A stretch of DNA of 64,000 nt, taken from Bryobacteraceae bacterium (GTDB lineage: Bacteria; Acidobacteriota; Terriglobia; Bryobacterales; Bryobacteraceae). The position numbers were made by a program, and so were the translations under genes. A model generated the notes under the pieces. It saw nothing but the letters and a program-made list of their open reading frames with translations. It searched no databases and had not been told where the DNA came from. This document shows positions 22,901 through 30,402 of this stretch, piece by piece. The stretch covers positions 154,955 through 218,954 of the forward strand of contig JARKOC010000469.1 of NCBI GenBank assembly GCA_029975915.1, given 5' to 3'. Within the stretch, counting starts at the first letter, position 1, and the number at the start of each line of letters is the position of its first letter.

Positions 22901-23532
22901 TATACGACCTGCCGTTCGGCAAGGGCCGCAAGTGGGCCAGCGACGCTAATCGCGGCCTGGATGCCCTGATCGGCGGCTGGCAGGTTGCGGCCATCGGCGA
23001 ATGGCGATCCGGCTACTGGATGGGCGTCACCGCCACCGAGTACCTGTTCGGCGATCCTTCGCTTTCCGAGGATCAGCGGCTTCTGCTCACCTATGGCGGA
23101 CGTACGCAGCGGCTCTGGTTCGCGGGCGATTTCACCCCGACGCTCGCCACCAACGTTGACCAGAATGCGCTCCAGGCGCTTGTTCCACTGGACCGATCCC
23201 AACGCAAGATGCATCCGGTCGGCGCCAACTTCTCGAACCAGATCCAGCAGGTTCTGGCCAACGGCACGGTGCGCAACACCAGCATCACCGAAACCGTAAG
23301 CTGGAACTCCCGCGCCTTCTACAAAGGACCTGGAGCCTGGAATGCCGACATCTCAGCATTCAAGAACTTCAGCATCACCGAGGGCATAAAGCTCCGCTTC
23401 ACGGCGGACTTCTTCAACGCCTTCAACCATCCCAACAACGCGAGTCCGAACGGCACCACTGGCCTTCAGGACCTGACCACTCAGACCAATGAACCCCGCA
23501 CAATCCAATTCTCTCTGAGATTGAGCTGGTGA
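19918..23532 (+). CDS. TonB-dependent receptor, Oar-like, paired with ROK regulator
   Basis: Intact outer-membrane receptor of 1204 residues. A signal peptide (LLLAALLICITVPAFPQ) is followed by a carboxypeptidase-regulatory domain (GTVFDSARASVPNAKV to GPYKITAESQGF) and a plug with VEVTGAAPVITTESSEVGSV, QQLPLNGRSI and RPATVTVVTKGGTNQFHG. The barrel of about 950 residues ends IQFSLRLSW with terminal Trp. It is the third such receptor in the window. The ROK gene directly upstream suggests induction by a carbohydrate, which is an inference from context. A terminator follows. Confidence 0.93.
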   Translation: MRTFLRSPLLLAALLICITVPAFPQTGTGVVRGTVFDSARASVPNAKVVLTQVSTNISRQTNTNEIGIFVFTSVPIGPYKITAESQGFKKWSADLTLIAGQTAVIEPTLEVGSVDTVVEVTGAAPVITTESSEVGSVKDNVRIQQLPLNGRSITNLFDLTPGVEGGGNPRINGMKVGSAEMTLDGVSLVDRFGGGMARVQPGLDTVQEFRIETVGSGAQYSRPATVTVVTKGGTNQFHGAIFETFRNNGGGLLARRRQDGNTSAFLARNEFGASAGGPVMLPKVYDGRNKTFWFAAYEGLRQRQKSYYQDTVPTEAMWGGDFSNATDSSSNFYPIYDPLTTGANGLRTPFTGNKIPSSRLNPFYATMKSVTHAPTNNVNPYLGINMQEWYAVKTDTNNLTLRGDHNFNEKNILTGRFTRSKRYYTQTGGVYGGPRSDITDGYGTSRNDARVYNASLRYTRTFTPAFISEMLFAVHRAPKSSGTLADNTPWANKLGLPNPFGESGWPTMYSHSDNDWSTYFSWDADNRKDEMLTSYIFQPNFTWVTGAHTIMFGGQYRQELNNIRELQQAMGEHDFGPEWTSQYDAASDSMRAYTGDGTATMALGLASYYSAQFNRGYFYFRQKEIGAFVQDTWKVTPRLTLMLGLRYDKWTPYKEKFDRLVNVNLDTIANKFEVVTPGSTTMESIGGLPPSLLSSWKLRGLTWATADQAGLPGNLIPADNNNFGPRLGFAYKLSGKTVIRGSYGEYFWTMPLSQILQASRTNPPFNLRYENLAAYLDGTGSYGARTAPSADLFIGKATINTAGIVELPPSARGFVPWDYREWRDGRAQSWHFTVEREIMPMTSVRLSYIGNHSTGMEQKFSVGSREAEYNYVARTKLAPPSNRDELRVNKNWSFGNATNKTGYSNSNSFQAEVERRYASGLALQWFYVFNKTLTTSDAGGFQSGGGSINSTNGVFQVPENIQLLGGGNLSYDERLRLGYQRSTNIPAHHMRWNGIYDLPFGKGRKWASDANRGLDALIGGWQVAAIGEWRSGYWMGVTATEYLFGDPSLSEDQRLLLTYGGRTQRLWFAGDFTPTLATNVDQNALQALVPLDRSQRKMHPVGANFSNQIQQVLANGTVRNTSITETVSWNSRAFYKGPGAWNADISAFKNFSITEGIKLRFTADFFNAFNHPNNASPNGTTGLQDLTTQTNEPRTIQFSLRLSW

Positions 23533-23542
23533 TTGACCCCAA

Positions 23543-23577
23543 GGGGCAGGGCCCGCCCGGGTCTTGCCCCGATTTTT
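23543..23577 (+). terminator. Terminator of the ROK-receptor unit
   Basis: GGGGCA pairs with TGCCCC, extended inside by GGCCCG with CGGGTC, followed by GATTTTT. It lies 10 bases after the receptor stop. Confidence 0.85.
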
Positions 23578-23635
23578 CTCCCCGGCGCTTATCGCGCAAT
23601 AGGGTAGTCTCTTTGTCTACACTCGTCTTTCTGTG

Positions 23636-25030
23636 ATGGCGCACTCAACCGGCCCCGCCTCTTCTATTGCCTCCGGCCCGCAGCAGTTCCGGCGCGTCCT
23701 GTCCCGGCGCGACCTGGTGCTCTACGGTCTGGTCATCCTGACACCGACGGCGCCCTACCCGGTCTTTGGCATCGTCCAGCAGAATTCCGGAGGCCACGCC
23801 GCCCTGGCCTATGTCGTTGCCATGGCCGCCATGTATTTCACCGCCTCCAGCTACGGCAAGATGGCGGCCGTTTTTCCGTCGGCCGGGTCCACGTACACAT
23901 ACGCGCAGAAGGGCCTGAATCCACACGCCGGATTCCTGGCCGGCTGGGCTATGATTCTCGATTACTTTCTAATCCCGCTGCTGAGCGTCATTTACGCTTC
24001 GCTCACCGCCGAGCGGCTTGTTCCAGCGGTACCAAGTTGGTTGTGGGCCGTGGCTTTCACGCTCGCCATCACCGCCGTCAACCTCCGCGGAATCAAGATG
24101 ACCGCCCGCGCTTCCTACTGGCTCATGGCCATCATGACCGGCTGCGCATTTCTCTTTACTGTGCTGTCCATGCGCCACGTTGTGTCGCTCCACGGCTGGT
24201 CCGGACTCCTCAACCTGCACGGTCTCTACCGCCCTGAGTCGTTCTCCGCCGGCCCGCTATTGCTCGGCGCGGGAGTGGCCACGCTCTCCTACATCGGATT
24301 CGACGCCATCTCCACATTGGCTGAAGATGCCATCGACCCAAAACGCGACATCGGATGGGCCACCATCGCCGTCTGCATCTTCCAGGGCTTGATCTGCATC
24401 CTCACTGTCTACCTCGCCGCCCTCGTTTGGCCCGACTTCAGGTCATTCCCGCACACCGACACAGCCATCATCGACATCGCCTCGCTGATCGGGGGCAAAC
24501 TCATGTTCGGCGCTCTCACCTTTGTCTTGCTCGTGGCTGGTTTAGCGAGCGCGCTTACGGGCCAGGCCGGCGCGTCGCGGCTACTGCTGGGCATGGGCCG
24601 CGATGGCATCGTTTCCAGCCGAATCTTCGCGAAGATCGACCCGCGCACCTCGACGCCCGTGCGCGGAATCCTGGTGATGGGCGCCGTTGCGCTCATCGGC
24701 TCACTGACCTTCCGTTTCCAACTCGCTGTCGAACTGCTCAACTTCGGGGCTCTGACAGGCTTCATCCTCGTCAACCTGAGCGTCATCGCCCACTATTACT
24801 ACCGATGCCGGTTGCGTTCCGGGTGGCAGTTCGTCGAGAATCTCATCTTCCCATCGATGGGCGTCATCGTCTGCGGCTTTCTCTGGTTCAACCTCACCGG
24901 CAAGGCGAAGTTCGCAGGATTCGGCTGGCTGGCCCTCGGTATCATTTATCTTGCTGTCCTGACCCGCGGCTTCCGCATCGCGCCGAAGACACTGGCCAGC
25001 TTAGAGGAGGCTGCCTCCAATGCAGGCTGA
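23636..25030 (+). CDS. APC-superfamily amino acid permease
   Basis: Inner-membrane amino acid/polyamine transporter of 464 residues with about 12 hydrophobic segments. Typical APC features are the first helix unwound region (LVILTPTAPYPVFGIV), a long second helix (ALAYVVAMAAMYFTASSYGKM) with FPSAGSTYTY, and GFDAISTLAEDAIDPKRDIG in helix 6. A GTG one codon upstream (23633) is the alternative start. The M20 peptidase gene overlaps the 3' end by 11 bases, so the permease may import the peptide-derived or N-acyl amino acid that the peptidase handles. The ligand is not known. Confidence 0.9.
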   Translation: MAHSTGPASSIASGPQQFRRVLSRRDLVLYGLVILTPTAPYPVFGIVQQNSGGHAALAYVVAMAAMYFTASSYGKMAAVFPSAGSTYTYAQKGLNPHAGFLAGWAMILDYFLIPLLSVIYASLTAERLVPAVPSWLWAVAFTLAITAVNLRGIKMTARASYWLMAIMTGCAFLFTVLSMRHVVSLHGWSGLLNLHGLYRPESFSAGPLLLGAGVATLSYIGFDAISTLAEDAIDPKRDIGWATIAVCIFQGLICILTVYLAALVWPDFRSFPHTDTAIIDIASLIGGKLMFGALTFVLLVAGLASALTGQAGASRLLLGMGRDGIVSSRIFAKIDPRTSTPVRGILVMGAVALIGSLTFRFQLAVELLNFGALTGFILVNLSVIAHYYYRCRLRSGWQFVENLIFPSMGVIVCGFLWFNLTGKAKFAGFGWLALGIIYLAVLTRGFRIAPKTLASLEEAASNAG

Positions 25031-26333
25031 AATGTCCGTCGAGAAGGAACTTCTCAACTACGTCGACACCCGGCGTGACGACCTGCTCGCTCTCATCCAA
25101 ACCCTGGTCCGTACCCCGTCGGAAAACACCCCGCCCACCGGAGCCGAGGCGGCATGCCAGCGATTCTGCCAAGCCTACCTTCAGTCCTGCGGCTTTGAGA
25201 CGGATCTCTATGAATTGTCCGAAGTTCCGGGAATCGAGTCGCACCCGGTTTACTTCGCGGGACGCAATTACACCGGGCGTCCAAACCTCGCAGCCAAGCG
25301 GAAAGGCCAGGATGGTCTTTCTCTCATCCTGTCAGGCCATATGGACACCGTGCCCCGCGGAACCCTGCCCTGGACCCGAGATCCATTCTCAGGCCACATC
25401 GAAAACGGCAGGCTCTACGGCCGGGGCTCGAACGACATGAAGGCGGGCATCGCCACCAATCTCTTCGTTGCACGGGCATTGCACGATCTGGGCATCGAAC
25501 CTGGAGGCGACCTGACGATTGAGTGCATCGTGGACGAGGAGTTCGGCGGAGTCAACGGCACCTTGGCCGGCCGCCTGCGCGGTTACCTGGCCGATGCCGC
25601 CATCATCTCGGAGCCGTCTTTCCTTCGCATCTGTCCGGCGCAACGTGGCGGGCGCACAGTCCACATCACTTTTGAGGCGCCGAACGCAGGCATCTTGTCG
25701 GACAAGATGGAGGTGGGCGTCTCGGACCAGGTGGGCTGGTTCCTCACCCAGGTGCCGGGGTTCGCCGAACTGCGCCGCTCCACGGCTCCCTCTCATTACG
25801 CCTATACCCACCTGACGAATCCGGTCCCCGTTTCGGTGATGAAGATCCACACGGGCCCATGGGGAACCGCCGAACCGATGGCGACCGCCAACACCTGCAA
25901 AGTCGAACTGTTCTGGCAAACCATGCCCGGCGAGGATTTGGCGCTCATCGATGAGCAGTTCCACGGCTGGCTGCATCAGGTGATCGAGGCGCGGCCCGAT
26001 CTTTTCCCAGCCATGCCCAAAGTCGAATTCCCCATCCGCTGGCTGCCTGGCTCCTCCGTCGGGGCCACGGACTTCGACCAGTTCTTCATCCAGCAGCTTT
26101 CCGCGGCGGCGTCCGAAGTCCTGGGAGTGCCGCCTGCCGTCGGCGGCATCGAAGGCCCTTGCGACATGTACGTTTTCCACCAGTACTTCGGCATCCCGGC
26201 CGTCCTGTGGGGCGCGAGCGGGGCCAATACCCACCTTGCCGACGAATACGTCGAAATCGAATCCGTGATTAGCGCCGCCAAAGCGCTTTTGTTGTTTGTC
26301 CACCGCTGGGGAAGATTCCCCCGCTTCCGCTAG
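25020..26333 (+). CDS. M20-family metallopeptidase (ArgE/DapE/ACY1-like)
   Basis: A 437-residue dizinc hydrolase for N-acyl amino acids or peptides. Metal-binding and catalytic motifs are in order: SGHMDTVP (His-x-Asp), GRGSNDMKAG (bridging Asp), VDEEFGG (catalytic Glu-Glu), ISEPS, and the C-terminal ANTHLADEYVE with the last His ligand. No signal peptide, so it acts in the cytoplasm. AGAGGAGG lies upstream of ATG 25020 within the permease gene, showing translational coupling. The substrate cannot be chosen from sequence. Confidence 0.9.
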   Translation: MQAEMSVEKELLNYVDTRRDDLLALIQTLVRTPSENTPPTGAEAACQRFCQAYLQSCGFETDLYELSEVPGIESHPVYFAGRNYTGRPNLAAKRKGQDGLSLILSGHMDTVPRGTLPWTRDPFSGHIENGRLYGRGSNDMKAGIATNLFVARALHDLGIEPGGDLTIECIVDEEFGGVNGTLAGRLRGYLADAAIISEPSFLRICPAQRGGRTVHITFEAPNAGILSDKMEVGVSDQVGWFLTQVPGFAELRRSTAPSHYAYTHLTNPVPVSVMKIHTGPWGTAEPMATANTCKVELFWQTMPGEDLALIDEQFHGWLHQVIEARPDLFPAMPKVEFPIRWLPGSSVGATDFDQFFIQQLSAAASEVLGVPPAVGGIEGPCDMYVFHQYFGIPAVLWGASGANTHLADEYVEIESVISAAKALLLFVHRWGRFPRFR

Positions 26334-26368
26334 CCGCCCTCACCGGCGTTCACGAATGGAGACAGGCC

Positions 26369-28162
26369 TTGACGAAGACATCGCTCGCATTCTGTATCCT
26401 GCTCGGGCACTCGCTGGCCGCGGACCTCACAGTCCTGCCGGCACACATCCGTTCAGATCCTTTCGGACAGGTCGTTGCCGCCGACCGTTCAGCAAATGTC
26501 CGGCCCGCCGCGAAGATTGCGCTTGCCTCGGCGCGCGAAGCCTATGTTTCTTGCCGCCTTCTCGTAACCAACGCCCAGCCAACCGCCTACACCCTGGCGG
26601 TCTCGGGGCCGCTTGAGACCAGTCTCTACCGCGAGTGGTTCCACCTCCTGTCCAAGAGCAAGCTGTACTACCCCGACGCCCTGATCCCGGCGGCCACGCC
26701 GGTGCGGGCGCAACTGCCCGATCCTGAAAACCGCATCTCCGGGCAAACCGTCCAATCGTTCTGGCTCGATATCTGGATTCCGGCTTCGGCCAAGCCCGGC
26801 CCCTACACAGTCACGGCTGTGCTGGAATCCGGCGGCAAGAAATCGCAATTGCCAATCCAAGTGCAGGTACTCGACGCTGTCGTCCCACCGGACGATCCCG
26901 TTGTCATTGACCACAACTCTTACGGAACCTCCTGGTTCGCTTCCCAATACCCCGAACTCGCCAAACGAACCCCGGACTTCTATCTGAGCGACCCCTTCTT
27001 CGCACTCATCCACGCCTATCACCGCGTCTTCTACGAACATCGCGGCATTTACCACCAGCTCGGCTACGGCCACGGCGGTAAGACCGGGCCCGAATTCGCG
27101 CCGCGCCTGGAAGGGACTGGTAAATCCAAACGAATCGCCGACTGGACGTCCTACGACAAGCACTATGGCCCTCTGCTCGACGGCTCGGCCTTCGCCGGCA
27201 CACGCCGCGGCCCCAAGCCCATCCCCTTTGTGTATCTGCCTGTGAATCCCGAATGGCCGGCGTCGTTTCTCTGGTGGGGTGAGCCGGGCTACGAACGAGA
27301 GTTCGTCAACGTCATGAAGCAGATGGAGGCACATTTCCGCGAGAAGGGCTGGACGAAGACGAAGTACGAGCTTTTCTTCAACCACAAGAAGCGCTACAAG
27401 GCCTTCCATTGGGATGGCGATGAGACGCGCTTCCCTAACGACATGCCCTACTTCGCCGAGTACCAGCGGCTCATGAGAGCGGCCTGGCCGGCAGACTCGC
27501 CCGCCAGGTGGGTCTATCGCACGGACGCCAGCTGGCAGATGGAACGCCAGTTCAAAGAGCTCGCTGGCATCATTAATTTCTGGGTCGTCGGCGGAGGCAT
27601 GTTTGGCTGGTACGCCGAATACGCCCCGATCCTTAAACAGCGCGGAGACATCGTCTGGACCTACGGCGGCACCCCTCCTGTTGATGAACCCGCCTCCCAC
27701 ATCACCACCGACCTGTTGCGCCCCTGGATGATGGGTGTCGACGGATTCGTCCGCTGGCAGACCGTCATTCCTGGCCCGGATCCCTGGTTCAACTTCTCCG
27801 GCGGCGGCGAGACGCTGGTCTATCCAGGCGGCCGCTTCGGCATCGATGCTCCGCTGGCCTCGATTCGTTTGAAACTCCAGCGAAATGCCATCCAGGATCT
27901 GGCGCTGCTCGATTCACTCAAGTCCTCCGTCCCACCCTCAACGCTGCGCGCCGAAGCCGCCAAACGTTACAACGGGACCTCGCTGCATGACTGGCGCTCG
28001 CCCCGTCCCAAGCTTGCCGACACCGACCCGCTCACCTGGGACAATGTCACCATCGGCGAGGCCATCGCCTCCGATCCCCGTTTCGAGAAAGACCTGGACG
28101 CGGCCGCTTGGGACCGCGTCCGCGACTACGTTCTCACCCTTCTCAAGGAGCGCCGTCAATGA
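26369..28162 (+). CDS. Secreted DUF4091-type (GH123-like) protein
   Basis: A 597-residue protein with a signal peptide (SLAFCILLGHSLAADL). An N-terminal beta-sandwich region (about residues 30-170, with QSFWLDIWIPASAKPGPYTV) precedes a long catalytic-like domain rich in Trp and Tyr. The end (SIRLKLQRNAIQDLALLDSL) is the DUF4091 helix found in GH123-like proteins of Bacteroidetes, Planctomycetes and Acidobacteria. Glycoside hydrolysis is inferred only from that relationship. The start used is TTG 26369 after AGACAGG. The stop overlaps the next ATG (ATGA). Confidence 0.7.
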   Translation: MTKTSLAFCILLGHSLAADLTVLPAHIRSDPFGQVVAADRSANVRPAAKIALASAREAYVSCRLLVTNAQPTAYTLAVSGPLETSLYREWFHLLSKSKLYYPDALIPAATPVRAQLPDPENRISGQTVQSFWLDIWIPASAKPGPYTVTAVLESGGKKSQLPIQVQVLDAVVPPDDPVVIDHNSYGTSWFASQYPELAKRTPDFYLSDPFFALIHAYHRVFYEHRGIYHQLGYGHGGKTGPEFAPRLEGTGKSKRIADWTSYDKHYGPLLDGSAFAGTRRGPKPIPFVYLPVNPEWPASFLWWGEPGYEREFVNVMKQMEAHFREKGWTKTKYELFFNHKKRYKAFHWDGDETRFPNDMPYFAEYQRLMRAAWPADSPARWVYRTDASWQMERQFKELAGIINFWVVGGGMFGWYAEYAPILKQRGDIVWTYGGTPPVDEPASHITTDLLRPWMMGVDGFVRWQTVIPGPDPWFNFSGGGETLVYPGGRFGIDAPLASIRLKLQRNAIQDLALLDSLKSSVPPSTLRAEAAKRYNGTSLHDWRSPRPKLADTDPLTWDNVTIGEAIASDPRFEKDLDAAAWDRVRDYVLTLLKERRQ

Positions 28163-28719
28163 AATCCGCCGCCCTCGCAGTTTTCCTGCTCGCTGTGCCC
28201 CTCGCGGCCCAAGACAAACTCGCCGCCGACCTCGACCAGGTCGCCCGCGCCGCCACGGCGATGGTGGACGGCGACGTGGCCCGCCGTATCCAGACTAAGC
28301 AATCAGTCGCCTCGATGCTCGAAACCAATCCGCGCGACCAGTGGGCCGCATCGGACACATACGATGTCGATCACCAGGCGTTTATCACAACCAAGAAGAC
28401 GCTGATTCGTCTCGCCCGCCTATCCTCGTTCACCTGCGACGTCAACCTCTGGCTGCCGGTCGCCGGCGCCCCGGACCGGATCCACATCGCTGTTCGCAAC
28501 GTGAACGAAATGAGCCAGTTCTGGCGCTGGGGCGACCTGCACCAGCCCATTCCAGCCGAAATGAAAACCGTCCTAGAGACTGGGAAGCGGGTCACGGTGG
28601 CGCGACGTCCTGGCATGGTCTCCGTGCTGGCCCCTGTCTACGACAGCCTGGGCGACATAGCAGGCTTGGTGGAGGTGGTCGGAGTCCTCAAGCCAAACCC
28701 GCAGGAGAACGTCATTTGA
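28159..28719 (+). CDS. Small secreted protein, function unknown
   Basis: A 186-residue protein starting at ATG 28159, which overlaps the preceding stop by four bases. A clear signal peptide (AALAVFLLAVPLAAQ) is followed by a helical part and an alpha/beta part with VSVLAPVYDSLGDIAGLVEV. That last segment resembles the beta-hairpin of cache or PAS sensory folds, where a conserved Pro-Val/Ile-x-Asp precedes a Gly-turn, but no membrane helix or signalling domain is attached. It is translationally coupled to the DUF4091 gene. I do not recognise a named family. Confidence 0.65.
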   Translation: MKSAALAVFLLAVPLAAQDKLAADLDQVARAATAMVDGDVARRIQTKQSVASMLETNPRDQWAASDTYDVDHQAFITTKKTLIRLARLSSFTCDVNLWLPVAGAPDRIHIAVRNVNEMSQFWRWGDLHQPIPAEMKTVLETGKRVTVARRPGMVSVLAPVYDSLGDIAGLVEVVGVLKPNPQENVI

Positions 28720-28790
28720 ACTGACACCCGCGCTGGACAGGCCTGATGACTTGCCCCTGGGCTCACCTCGAAGCCTCACGAGACGCTCCG

Positions 28791-29105
28791 ATGACCCTCA
28801 GAACCATTCAAGCAACACTTGAGGATAAACCCGGCGCGCTGCTGCGTGCTGTTGGCCTTGTCACGGCGATGGGCGCGAACATCCGCTCCCTCGCTGTGGC
28901 TCCCGACGGCGGACATGAGGGCCGGTCCAACCTCACTCTCACAGCCGAGCTCACTCAGCGTCAAGTTGACCTGGCTTTACGCAAGCTCAACGCCCTGGTC
29001 CAGGTTTTTCACGCGCAGGAGTTGCTCCTGCCCTCCGGGGACGCCGCGATCCCATGCCACAATTGCAGAGAGACCCGACCGCCATGGATAAACCCTCCCG
29101 CCTGA
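28791..29105 (+). CDS. ACT-domain protein, acetolactate synthase small-subunit-like
   Basis: A 104-residue protein. The first 80 residues form one ACT domain (IQATLEDKPGALLRAVGLVT, then GANIRSLAVAP), close to the regulatory ACT of IlvH/IlvN, which binds branched-chain amino acids. It lacks the C-terminal domain of full IlvH, and no ilvB lies nearby. The last 20 residues are translated from the region overlapping the next gene's start and carry no similarity. ATG 28791 is preferred to ATG 28746, which adds non-conserved residues. A stand-alone sensor is a possibility. Confidence 0.7.
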   Translation: MTLRTIQATLEDKPGALLRAVGLVTAMGANIRSLAVAPDGGHEGRSNLTLTAELTQRQVDLALRKLNALVQVFHAQELLLPSGDAAIPCHNCRETRPPWINPPA

Positions 29106-30331
29106 CCCGCCGGAATCTGCTCGCCTCCGCCGCCGTAACCCCTTCTCTCGCCCCGGAACCGCCCAGCACTCCGCCTGATCTTCCACGCCCCCTGACACCG
29201 TCCGCCGCCGACAGTGGTTCAGTCTTTCCGTTGTTCGAGCAAATGGCTGGCAACCAGCCATATCCGTTGTCATTCCTCAACAAAGATTTCACTTCCTTTG
29301 CTGCCTATCGCGACCGCGCCCGCGCCACCGTTCTAGACGCCCTTGGCTCGCGTCCCGGGCAAGTCCAGCCGAACGCCGAGCTTCTCGACCGGCGCGACAT
29401 GAGCGCCTACATCCGCGAGAAGATCGTCTTTTCAACCACCCCCCATTTCCGCGTGCCAGCCTACGTCTTCATCCCAAAGAACCTGAAGAAACGGGCTCCG
29501 GCCATCGTCGACCTGCACAGCCACGGCGGCATGTTTCTCTTCGGCAAGGAGAAAGTCTCCGATTTGGGCCGTAACCACCCGGCCATGACCATCTACCACA
29601 AGGAGAACTACGAGGGCCGGCCCACGGCCACCGCGCTCGTCGAGCGGGGCTATGTCGTCATCACCATCGACGCCTTTCCGTTCGGCGAACGCCGCATCAT
29701 GATGGATGCCGATCTCGTTGCGGGCTACGAGCGCTCGAAGTACTCGCTTGACGAAGTCCGCCGGCTGAACCGGGTCTGCGCGTCGAAGGAATCCACCATC
29801 GTCAAAAGCTTGACCTATGCTGGTCTAACCTGGCCTGGCGTAGTGACTTGGGATGATATGCGCACGGTAGATTACCTTGTCACGAGACCCGAAGTAGACG
29901 CCAAACGAATCGGCTGCTGCGGGGTTTCGTTTGGCGGCTGGCGGTCACTGCTGCTTTCCGGGCTCGACCCGCGCATCCAGGCCGGCTGCGTCGCCGGATT
30001 CATGTCCACGGTCCGGCCCATGATCCGCCGCCACATAGACACGCACTCGTTCGTCCATTTCGTCCCGATGCTCCACCGGCAAATGGACTTGCCCGATGTT
30101 GTCGCGCTGCGCTGTCCCAAACCGCTGCTCGTCCTGCAATGCCGCCGTGATGGTCTTTTCCCGCTTTCCGGCATGGAAGCATCGGTTGAAAAAATCGCGT
30201 CTATCTACAAGAAAGCAGGAGCACCTGAACAGTTTTCGTCACGCTTCTACGAGGTTCCGCACATCTTCAATGTGCAGATGCAGGAAGATGCCTTCGCCTG
30301 GTTTGACGGAATCCTGAAGCCGGGTGCTTAG
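29084..30331 (+). CDS. Tat-exported alpha/beta hydrolase (acetyl xylan esterase/dienelactone hydrolase-like)
   Basis: A 415-residue serine hydrolase. The N-terminus (SRLTRRNLLASAAV) is a twin-arginine signal, though the hydrophobic part is short. The catalytic triad is visible: Ser in GVSFGGWRS, Asp in CRRDGLFP and His in YEVPHIFN. The oxyanion region is VDLHSHGGMF. This architecture is that of the AXE1/dienelactone hydrolase group. Combined with the neighbouring GH123-like gene it could deacylate polysaccharide, but this is context only. ATG 29084 overlaps the ACT gene by 22 bases; an earlier ATG at 29054 is possible but puts ten residues before the signal. Confidence 0.8.
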   Translation: MDKPSRLTRRNLLASAAVTPSLAPEPPSTPPDLPRPLTPSAADSGSVFPLFEQMAGNQPYPLSFLNKDFTSFAAYRDRARATVLDALGSRPGQVQPNAELLDRRDMSAYIREKIVFSTTPHFRVPAYVFIPKNLKKRAPAIVDLHSHGGMFLFGKEKVSDLGRNHPAMTIYHKENYEGRPTATALVERGYVVITIDAFPFGERRIMMDADLVAGYERSKYSLDEVRRLNRVCASKESTIVKSLTYAGLTWPGVVTWDDMRTVDYLVTRPEVDAKRIGCCGVSFGGWRSLLLSGLDPRIQAGCVAGFMSTVRPMIRRHIDTHSFVHFVPMLHRQMDLPDVVALRCPKPLLVLQCRRDGLFPLSGMEASVEKIASIYKKAGAPEQFSSRFYEVPHIFNVQMQEDAFAWFDGILKPGA

Positions 30332-30402
30332 GTCCCGAACCGCATTACCGGTTGCCAGCCAGCGGCAGGCCATGGAGGCGGCAAATGTCCGGCTAGGACG
30401 CA

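Noticed and set aside
24355..25440. 361-codon plus-strand frame inside the permease and peptidase genes
   Set aside because: Arg/Pro/His-rich translation typical of an out-of-frame shadow; both overlapped genes are well supported.
26489..27700. 403-codon minus-strand open frame opposite the DUF4091 gene
   Set aside because: Antisense shadow of a gene with signal peptide and domain support; its translation is Gly/Val/Asp-rich without motifs.
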